In this document: piece after piece, positions 22,316 to 28,218 of the stretch
Numbering within the stretch: the first letter of the stretch is position 1
Layout of the letters: each line of letters begins with the position of its first letter
NCBI GenBank assembly: GCA_046734795.1
Contig: JBKPRX010000111.1
Span: 1-28,218, forward strand
From: JBKPRX01 sp046734795
GTDB lineage: Bacteria > Actinomycetota > Thermoleophilia > Gaiellales > Gaiellaceae
Length of the DNA stretch: 28,218 nt
Reading direction: 5' to 3'
Made by a program: the position numbers and the translations under genes
Notes under the pieces: generated by a model
What the model was told of the DNA's origin: nothing
What the model saw: the letters and a program-made list of their open reading frames with translations, nothing else
Database searches by the model: none

Positions 22316-23631
22316 CGGTGCCGCGCGGTCCGCGCCGCCTCCGCGTCGGCGACGAGGAACGGTGCGAATCGGCGCAGGTCGCGGCGCGGCAGACGCGCAC
22401 GGACGCGGACGCCCTCGGCGTCGTCCGAGCGGTCGAGGATCGGGGCGCCGAGCTCGTACAGCTCGGCCAGGCTGCCGCCCTTCTCATAGGGCACGAGCAA
22501 GTCGACGGTCTCGTAACGATCCGCGAATCTCGTTGCGAGATGCGCTTTCAGCTCGTCGAGTCCTTCGCCGGTGAGCGCCGAGACCTGCGCAGCGTCCGGG
22601 AACCGATTCGCAAGGCGTCGGCGGTGCAGCGCGTCGGCGCTGTCGATCTTGTTCACTACGACTTCGACGGGCAGCTCGCCGGCGCCGATCTCTGCGAGCA
22701 CGGATTCGACCGCGGCGGTCATCTCGTCGAGCTCGGCGTCAGTTGCCGAACCGTCGACGACGTGCAGGACGAGGTCGGCGTGCAGCGTCTCCTCGAGTGT
22801 CGCGGCGAACCCTTCGACCAGCTGATGCGGAAGCCGGCGAACGAATCCGACGGTGTCGGTGACGAGGTATCGGCGTCCGTCGTAGTCAAACGATCTCGTG
22901 GTCGGGTCGAGCGTCTCGAAGAGACGGTTGCGCACCGAGGCTTCGGCGTCGGTCAGCGCGTTCAGCAGCGTCGACTTGCCGACGTTCGTATAGCCGGCCA
23001 GTGCGACGGTGGGCGTCTCGCTGCGGCTGCGCTCTTTGCGTCGCGTCGCGCGTTGTCGCGACAGCTCTGCCAGTCGGCGCTTGAGGATGGAGACCCGGCG
23101 TCGTGCGAGCCGGCGGTCCGTCTCGAGCTGCGACTCGCCCGGGCCGCGCGTGCCGACGCCGCCGCCGAGCCGCTCGAGGTGCTGCCACATGCCTCGCATG
23201 CGCGGGAGGTTGTACTCGAGCTGCGCGAGCTCGACCTGAAGCTTTCCTTCGGCGCTCGCCGCGTGTTGCGCGAAGATGTCGAGGATGAGCTGCGTCCGGT
23301 CGACGACGCGCGACTGGAGGGCATTTTCGAGCGTGCGTTGCTGGGCCGGGCTGAGTTCGTCGTCGACGAGCAGGACTTCGGAGCCGGCTTCGCCGTAGGC
23401 GTGCTTCAACTCATCGAGCTTTCCTTTGCCCACGTACGTGCGCGGATCCGGCGATGCCCGGTGCTGCACGAGCTCCGAGACAGGCTCGACCCCGGCGGTC
23501 CGGGCAAGCTCGCGGAGCTCCGCAAGCTCCCGATCGGCATCGACGCCCTGACCGAGGACCGCCAAGACGAACCCGCGCTCGGGCTCACGGCCCGGCGAGG
23601 GATCCGGCTGGCGCACCGTCACAACCGCCAT
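22312..23631 (-). CDS. hflX: Ribosome-associated GTPase HflX
   Basis: A GTPase that splits stalled 70S ribosomes under stress. 439 residues. The HflX N-terminal domain includes YVGKGKLDELK, and the linker has RGPGESQLETDRR followed by a basic coiled region. The G domain shows G1 GYTNVGKST (213-221), G3 DTVGF (259-263) and G4 NKID (327-330). The C-terminal stretch (LLVPYEKGGSLAEL) is also typical. The start codon at 23631 is only one base from the dapE start on the opposite strand, so its promoter must lie inside dapE or one of the starts is further in. Overlaps dut by four bases. Confidence 0.96.
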   Translation of the reverse strand: MAVVTVRQPDPSPGREPERGFVLAVLGQGVDADRELAELRELARTAGVEPVSELVQHRASPDPRTYVGKGKLDELKHAYGEAGSEVLLVDDELSPAQQRTLENALQSRVVDRTQLILDIFAQHAASAEGKLQVELAQLEYNLPRMRGMWQHLERLGGGVGTRGPGESQLETDRRLARRRVSILKRRLAELSRQRATRRKERSRSETPTVALAGYTNVGKSTLLNALTDAEASVRNRLFETLDPTTRSFDYDGRRYLVTDTVGFVRRLPHQLVEGFAATLEETLHADLVLHVVDGSATDAELDEMTAAVESVLAEIGAGELPVEVVVNKIDSADALHRRRLANRFPDAAQVSALTGEGLDELKAHLATRFADRYETVDLLVPYEKGGSLAELYELGAPILDRSDDAEGVRVRARLPRRDLRRFAPFLVADAEAARTARHR

Positions 23632-23632
23632 T

Positions 23633-24673
23633 ATGCCCGCTGCTATGGGAAATCCAGATCTCGCGGCTCGGACGCTTCAGCTCGTCGACGTGCCGTCGGT
23701 GAGCCGATCCGAAGCGCCGCTCGTGGAGCTCGTTCGCGAGCTCGTGCCGTTCGATCCGCTCTACGACGACGGCGAGTGCTTGCTCTACGGCGCGGAGGAG
23801 GCGCCGGTCGTTTTGGCCGGCCATCTCGACACGGTGCCGGCGCAGGAGAACATTCCCGGGTTGATTCGAAATGGCGTCGTCCACGGGCTCGGCGCGAGCG
23901 ACATGAAGGGCGGCGTCGCTGTGATGGTCGAGCTCGCTCGCAATCCCGAGCTGGCCCGGCTCGCGCGGTTCCTCTTCTTCACGCGTGAGGAGATCCCGCT
24001 TCACGAGAGTCCGTTGCCGGCGGTCTTCGCAAGTGGACTCCTTGCGGGGGCCGAGCTTGCCGTCGTTCTCGAGCCGACGGACAACGAGCTCCACGCAGGT
24101 TGTCTCGGGAACATCATCGCCCGCGTAACCTTCCATGGCGAAAGCGCCCATTCCGCGCGACCGTGGATGGGCTTGAACGCGATCCACGAGCTCGTGCGCG
24201 GTCTCGAGCCCGTCGTGCGCGTCGAGCCGCTCGACATCGAGCTCGACGGGCTTGTGTTTCGCGAGGTCGTGAGCGCGGTCTACGTCGAGGGCGGCGTCGC
24301 GCAGAATGTGATCCCCGATCGTGCGGCGGTCGAGGTCAACTTTCGGTTCGCTCCGACCCGGACCGTCGCGGACGCGGAGCAGCGTCTCCGCTCGCTCATT
24401 CCGCAGGGCGAGGTCGAAGTGTTGAGCTCGGCATCCGGTGCGCAGCCGGCATTGACGAACGCACACGTCGCACGGTTGCGCAAACTCGTACCGGACGTCC
24501 GTCCGAAGCAGGCGTGGACACCGGTCGCGCAATTCGCAGACGCCGGGATCGACGCGATCAACTTCGGCCCGGGTGCAACGGCATACGCGCACAAGCAGGA
24601 CGAGCAGGTCCCGGTCGTGAACCTCGAGCGCTCGTACGAGACACTGCGCACGTTTCTCCTCGATAGCGTCTAG
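23633..24673 (+). CDS. dapE: Succinyl-diaminopimelate desuccinylase
   Basis: An M20-family metallohydrolase that removes succinate from N-succinyl-LL-diaminopimelate in lysine and wall synthesis. 346 residues. Metal-site motifs are GHLDTVP (His64, Asp66), GASDMKGG (Asp90), the TREE pair (119-120) and LEPTD (Glu147). A C-terminal FGPGATAYAHKQDE supplies the last His. The dimerisation 'lid' lies between (about 160-270). The first ATG is at 23633; a second in-frame ATG at 23645 fits family N-termini equally well and gives more room to the divergent hflX start. The neighbouring aminotransferase and dapD support the substrate. The gap to the next gene is 3 bases. Confidence 0.93.
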   Translation: MPAAMGNPDLAARTLQLVDVPSVSRSEAPLVELVRELVPFDPLYDDGECLLYGAEEAPVVLAGHLDTVPAQENIPGLIRNGVVHGLGASDMKGGVAVMVELARNPELARLARFLFFTREEIPLHESPLPAVFASGLLAGAELAVVLEPTDNELHAGCLGNIIARVTFHGESAHSARPWMGLNAIHELVRGLEPVVRVEPLDIELDGLVFREVVSAVYVEGGVAQNVIPDRAAVEVNFRFAPTRTVADAEQRLRSLIPQGEVEVLSSASGAQPALTNAHVARLRKLVPDVRPKQAWTPVAQFADAGIDAINFGPGATAYAHKQDEQVPVVNLERSYETLRTFLLDSV

Positions 24674-24676
24674 CTC

Positions 24677-25825
24677 GTGGCAGTGCAGATCTCCCCCGCG
24701 CTGGCGTCGATGCCGACGTATCCGTTCGTCCGCCTCGACGAAGCGCGGCGCCAACGAGAGGCAGCCGGCGGCGAAGTCATCGACTTCGGCAAAGGCGATC
24801 CCTACGAGCCGACGGATCCGGAGATCCGAGCTGCGCTCGCGGCCAGCGTCGCCGAACGGATGAGCTACCCGCTCGCCGTCGGGCTTCCGGAGCTGAGGGC
24901 ATCGATCGCGCGGTGGTGCGAGCGTCGTTTCGGCGTCGAGGTCGACCCGGATTCGGAGCTTGTGCCGACGTACGGGTCGAAGGAAGCGATCTTCTCGCTC
25001 GCACAGATCCTCGCGGGTCCTGGTGCGCAGAAGCGGCTCGTGCTGTATGGCGAGCCGACGTACCCGGTGTACGGACGCGCCGCCGAGCTTGCGGGAGCGG
25101 AAGCGATGACGGTTCCGTTGATCGAGGCGAACGGCTTCCTGCCCGACCTCGACGCGATCGACGACGACACGTGGCGCCGCTGCGCGATCTTCTGGGTGAA
25201 CTATCCCCACAATCCCACGGGAGCCGTGGCGCCGCTTGCGTTCTACGGGCGCCTCGCCCGGCTCGCGGAGCGATTCGGGTTCGCGATCGCCTCCGACGAG
25301 GCGTATTCGGAGCTTTGGTTCGAGGAGCCACCCGCGTCTCTGCTACAGGTGCCGGATCGAACGAACACGATCGTCTTCAACACGCTCAGCAAGCGCTCGT
25401 CGATGACGGGCTACCGGTCGGGGTTCATCGCCGCGCCGGCAAATGTGATCGCGGCACTTCGCTCCTATCGCGCGACCGCGGGGACCGCCCCGCAAGACTT
25501 CGTTCAGCGCGCATCGATTGTCGCCTGGGACGACGACGAGCATGTCGTGCGCACGCGTGCGTCGTATGCACGGAAGCGCGAGCTGCTGCTACCGCTCCTA
25601 GAACGCAAAGGCCTGCGCATCGTGGCGAGCACCGCGACGATGTACTTGTGGGTGGCGCTCGAGGAGCCGGCCGAGGCGTTTGCCACGCGGTTGCTCGACG
25701 CGGGCGTCGTCGTCACGCCCGGAACGTACTTCGGTCCGAGCGGTGAAGGCTACGTCCGGCTCGCGCTTGTACCGACGCTCGAGGAGTGCGAGCGGGCAGT
25801 GGCGATCCTCGAGGAGGTCTTGTGA
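24677..25825 (+). CDS. dapC: PLP-dependent aminotransferase, probably N-succinyldiaminopimelate aminotransferase
   Basis: A class I/II fold-type I aminotransferase of 382 residues. Motifs seen are YPLAVGLPELRASIARW, YGSKEAIF (phosphate binding), NYPHNPTGA (179-182 NPTG), SDEAYSEL (Asp207), the PLP lysine in NTLSKRSSMTGYRSGF (Lys239, with Arg247 after it) and a C-terminal GEGYVRLALVPT substrate Arg. The family alone does not fix the substrate, but its place between dapE and dapD makes succinyl-amino-ketopimelate the likely one. GTG 24677 starts three bases after dapE. Its stop overlaps the dapD start (GTGA, 25822-25825). Confidence 0.9.
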   Translation: MAVQISPALASMPTYPFVRLDEARRQREAAGGEVIDFGKGDPYEPTDPEIRAALAASVAERMSYPLAVGLPELRASIARWCERRFGVEVDPDSELVPTYGSKEAIFSLAQILAGPGAQKRLVLYGEPTYPVYGRAAELAGAEAMTVPLIEANGFLPDLDAIDDDTWRRCAIFWVNYPHNPTGAVAPLAFYGRLARLAERFGFAIASDEAYSELWFEEPPASLLQVPDRTNTIVFNTLSKRSSMTGYRSGFIAAPANVIAALRSYRATAGTAPQDFVQRASIVAWDDDEHVVRTRASYARKRELLLPLLERKGLRIVASTATMYLWVALEEPAEAFATRLLDAGVVVTPGTYFGPSGEGYVRLALVPTLEECERAVAILEEVL

Positions 25826-26565
25826 CGACGGAAGAGACGATTGCTGCGCTCGATCGCGGCGAACTTCGCGTCGCGGAGAAGATCGACGGCGAGTGGCGCG
25901 TAAACGAAGAGGCGAAGGCGGCAATCCTCGAATACTTCCGGATGCGCGAGATGCAGCCGATCGAGATCGGACCGTTCGAGTATCGCGACAAGATTCCGCT
26001 CAAGCACGACTACGAAGGTCTCGGTGTTCGGGTGGTGCCGCCCGCGACTGCGCGCTACGGCGCGTATCTCGCACCGGGCGTGGTGATGATGCCGAGCTAT
26101 GTGAACATCGGCGCGTGGGTCGGGCCGCGGACGATGGTCGACACGTGGGCAACGGTCGGCTCGTGCGCGCAGATCGGCGCCGACGTGCATCTCGCCGGCG
26201 GCGTCGGGATCGGCGGCGTGCTCGAGCCCGTGAACGCGCGACCCGTGATCGTCGAAGACGGGGCATTCATCGGCTCGCGCTGCATCATCACGGAGGGCTG
26301 CATCGTCGGCGAGGGCGCGATCCTCGGCGCTGGCGTCGTCATCACGGCCTCGGTGCCGATCCTCGACGTGACGGGCAGTGAGGCGGTCGAGCACCGCGGC
26401 GCGGTGCCGGCGCGCGCCGTCGTCGTACCCGGCGTCCGTCAGCGCGAATTCCCGGCGGGCACGTTCGGCCTGCCGACGCCGTTGATCGTCGGCTGGCGGA
26501 ACGAGGCGCTCGACGACCGGATGTCGCTGAACGACGCGCTACGGGAGTTTCAGATCGGCACGTGA
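25822..26565 (+). CDS. dapD: Tetrahydrodipicolinate N-succinyltransferase
   Basis: It transfers succinate from succinyl-CoA to tetrahydrodipicolinate, the first step of the succinylase branch. 247 residues. An N-terminal helical part (TTEETIAALDRGELRVAEKI) is followed by a left-handed beta-helix of hexapeptide repeats (about 75-190), including MMPSYVNIGAWVGPRTMVDT and HLAGGVGIGGVLEPVNARP, and the C-terminal RWREFPAGTF-like segment (REFPAGTFGLPTPLIVG). The GTG start at 25822 has a strong ribosome binding site (GAGGAGG, 25811-25817) inside the end of the aminotransferase gene and overlaps its stop. The frame upstream of it, from 25786, is shadow. Confidence 0.95.
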   Translation: MTTEETIAALDRGELRVAEKIDGEWRVNEEAKAAILEYFRMREMQPIEIGPFEYRDKIPLKHDYEGLGVRVVPPATARYGAYLAPGVVMMPSYVNIGAWVGPRTMVDTWATVGSCAQIGADVHLAGGVGIGGVLEPVNARPVIVEDGAFIGSRCIITEGCIVGEGAILGAGVVITASVPILDVTGSEAVEHRGAVPARAVVVPGVRQREFPAGTFGLPTPLIVGWRNEALDDRMSLNDALREFQIGT

Positions 26566-26580
26566 AGCGATGAGCTCGCA

Positions 26581-26603
26581 CCCCCGCCCTTCTTGGGTGG
26601 GGG
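26581..26603 (+). terminator. Hairpin terminator after dapD
   Basis: CCCCCGCCC (26581-26589) pairs with GGGTGGGGG (26595-26603), with one G-T pair, around a TTCTT loop. CTGCTTCCCTC follows, so pyrimidine-rich but not a T-run. It ends the dapE-dapC-dapD transcript facing dapF. Confidence 0.7.
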
Positions 26604-26696
26604 CTGCTTCCCTCGCTGCCCTCAGCGTCGACGCTACCGATCCGACGCGACCAAATGTGCGCGTCTCGGCGCCGATTCAGTGCCGATTGTGTCTCG

Positions 26697-27389
26697 CTAG
26701 CCGACGCGTTCGGCGCGCCCGATGACGGTCGCGCGGCCTTCTTCGAGTGCGACGGTTAGGTCGCCCCCCGGAAAGTGCACGACGATCTCGCCCTCCCCGT
26801 GCGTCGCCGCGGCAACGGCCGTTGCGCTCGTTCCGGACGACGCGGTCTCCCCCACGCCCCGCTCCCACACGCGCGCCGTGACTTCGCCCGGCCCGTCGAC
26901 CCGCACGACCTGCACGTTCGTCCGCTCGGGGAAACGCGGATGCGTCTCGAGGAGCGGCCCGAGGCGCAGAACGTCGTCCGGATCGCCGACGACGACCGCG
27001 TGCGGGTTGCCGACCGACACTGGCGTCAACTCGATCCCGGCAACCATCTCGCGCGCGCCGACCTCGACGACGCCGAGATCTTGCGCGATACGCCCATCGG
27101 ACAAGACGCGTGCGCGAACCTCTCTCGGTCCGACGCGCACGCGCACTTCGTCGGCACCGCTGCGGTTCGCCAGCCAAGCCGCGACGATCCGCGTGCCGTT
27201 ACCCGAGAGCTCCGCCGTCGACCCGTCCGGATTCCAGATCACGACGTCAGCCTCGTTCCCGTCGGCGCCGACCACCTGCAGGATCCCGTCTGCGTCGCCG
27301 ACCGCGTCCCGCACTTGCTCGGCCGTCAGCTCAGGACGCTCGACGAGGAGGTAGATGTTCCCGTTGGCGTCCCAGCGCGAGAATGTCAT
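26697..27389 (-). CDS. dapF: Diaminopimelate epimerase-like protein (both catalytic cysteines are Ser)
   Basis: A DapF-fold protein of 230 residues from ATG 27389, shorter than the usual 270-280. Family marks are SRWDANGN at the start, WNPDGSTAELSGNGTR (52-67), VGNPHAVV (127-134) and ERGVGETASSGTSATA (176-191). Canonical DapF has Cys in both active-site loops (xMCGNGxR and ACGTGA); here they are Ser62 and Ser185. Epimerisation uses the two Cys as acid/base, so activity is in doubt unless this lineage uses a Ser/Ser version. I recall similar Ser-containing sequences from related actinobacteria but cannot check. The start overlaps the end of miaA by 59 bases; an alternative start at 27431 would overlap more. 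The surrounding dap genes support a role in this pathway. Confidence 0.85.
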   Translation of the reverse strand: MTFSRWDANGNIYLLVERPELTAEQVRDAVGDADGILQVVGADGNEADVVIWNPDGSTAELSGNGTRIVAAWLANRSGADEVRVRVGPREVRARVLSDGRIAQDLGVVEVGAREMVAGIELTPVSVGNPHAVVVGDPDDVLRLGPLLETHPRFPERTNVQVVRVDGPGEVTARVWERGVGETASSGTSATAVAAATHGEGEIVVHFPGGDLTVALEEGRATVIGRAERVG

Positions 27390-28218
27390 CGGCGATCTCG
27401 CCCGGCGGGCGATCGGCGGCGACGCTAGCAAGGCCGGTCATCCGCCGCATCCATTTGCGCTGATACGCGGCGTACTGTCTCGTGCGAGCTGAGATGGCCG
27501 CGATCGCGTCTTCGCGCGGTAGCGTCGCTACTTCATCGAGGCCGAGGATCTTCGCCGCGGTCGAGGAGATCGGCCGCTCGCGCGCACGCCGCACCTCGTC
27601 CTCCACGCCCTCATCGAACATCGCTCGCGTCCGCGCCTCAATCCTCCGGTCGAGCTCGTCCTTCGGGACGACGAGGCCGACGATCACGGTCCGGTGGCGT
27701 AGCTCGCCGTCCCACAAGCGGTTCACGCCCGGGGCGAGGCTGGACCCGACCTCGGCGAGCTCGAGCGCGCGGACTATTCGCCGCCGATCGTTCGGATGGA
27801 TGATGGCCGCAGCGGCCGGGTCCAACCCGGCGAGGTGTGTGTGAGCGGCGGCCGCGCCCACTTCGTCATAGAGCCGCTGCCACCGCTCACGTGCCCCGGG
27901 GGCCGGCGCCGGGGGAAGCTCGAGGTCGGCGAGCGCCGCACGGAGGTAGAGGCCCGTCCCGCCGGCCACGATCGGCGTCCTCCCACGACCGAGAATCCCG
28001 TCGATCGCGGCATGCGCGAGCGGCGCGTAGTCTCCAACCGAGGCATCCCGTTCGAGCGGCCAAAAGCCGACGAGATTGGTTGGATGCCGCGTTGCATGCC
28101 CGCCCCCCGTTTCGACACCTTGATTTGTCAGGATCGGCAGGCCCTCGAAGACCTGCATCGCGTCCGCGGACACGAGCTCGGCGTCGATGCGGTCGGCCAG
28201 AGCCTCGGCAACGGCGGT
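27331..28218 (-). CDS. miaA: tRNA dimethylallyltransferase (5' end outside window)
   Basis: MiaA transfers a dimethylallyl group to N6 of A37 in tRNAs reading UNN codons. The frame runs to the right edge and there reads TAVAEALADRIDAELVSADA, which should directly follow the P-loop GPTGSGK lying just outside. Other motifs are MQVFEGLPILTNQ, GGTGLYLRAAL, HPNDRRRIVRALE and the C-terminal RTRQYAAYQRKWMR, all typical of the family. About 296 residues are present, missing perhaps 10-15 at the N-terminus. The gene overlaps dapF by 59 bases on the same strand. The start codon is not visible; the GTG at 28173 is internal. Confidence 0.95.
   Translation of the reverse strand, partial: TAVAEALADRIDAELVSADAMQVFEGLPILTNQGVETGGGHATRHPTNLVGFWPLERDASVGDYAPLAHAAIDGILGRGRTPIVAGGTGLYLRAALADLELPPAPAPGARERWQRLYDEVGAAAAHTHLAGLDPAAAAIIHPNDRRRIVRALELAEVGSSLAPGVNRLWDGELRHRTVIVGLVVPKDELDRRIEARTRAMFDEGVEDEVRRARERPISSTAAKILGLDEVATLPREDAIAAISARTRQYAAYQRKWMRRMTGLASVAADRPPGEIADDILALGRQREHLPPRRAS

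Noticed and set aside
23585..25210. 541-codon open frame on the minus strand
   Set aside because: It is antisense to dapE and the aminotransferase, both with complete catalytic motifs. The antisense product is Arg/Asp/His-rich with no recognisable domain, as expected for shadows at this GC content.

Overview
The window looks like chromosomal DNA of a high-GC Actinomycetota bacterium, probably class Thermoleophilia (Gaiella or Solirubrobacter side). This placement is an inference. It rests on strongly G/C-ending codons, frequent GTG starts, an FtsR-like MerR regulator, the MurT/GatD pair, the succinylase branch of diaminopimelate synthesis, two adjacent principal-type sigma factors and several membrane c-di-GMP proteins. 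No rRNA, complete tRNA, CRISPR array, transposase or integrase was found.

Layout. 1-2.7 kb: C-terminus of an ftsR-like regulator overlapping apt, then a Cys-rich hypothetical protein, a four-helix membrane protein with a terminator hairpin, and a small membrane protein. 2.7-4.86 kb: a gene-poor stretch with an AT-rich patch carrying four DnaA-box-like 9-mers, short inverted repeats and at best two tiny ORFs. 4.86-7.8 kb (minus strand): a secreted subtilase with a Trp-rich repeat tail, followed by a membrane HD-GYP protein. 7.8-10.5 kb: accessory-looking DNA with a 3' tRNA fragment, two broken gene ends, a DUF3303 protein, a small secreted protein and a methyltransferase. 10.5-12.5 kb: two convergent sigma-70 genes. 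12.7-14.2 kb: a stand-alone class II glutamine amidotransferase convergent with a protein carrying homing-endonuclease-associated repeats. 14.3-19.0 kb (minus strand): a second subtilase with a Trp-repeat tail and a second c-di-GMP protein (GGDEF plus HD-GYP). 19.1-28.2 kb: a dense housekeeping block with murT-gatD; nudix, dut and hflX; dapE, an aminotransferase (dapC-like) and dapD; then dapF and miaA.

How the genes fit together. The right-hand block serves cell-wall precursor supply: DapD, the aminotransferase, DapE and DapF make diaminopimelate, and MurT/GatD amidate D-glutamate in lipid II. The left and middle parts are dominated by a two-gene unit that occurs twice: an exported subtilisin-like protease with a C-terminal tail carrying Trp every five residues, followed on the same strand by a polytopic membrane protein ending in an HD-GYP domain. 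The membrane sensor region appears three times across the two HD-GYP proteins (once in the first, twice in the second). This duplicated protease/c-di-GMP unit is the best candidate here for an undescribed system. The second strong oddity is a DapF in which both catalytic cysteines are serine.
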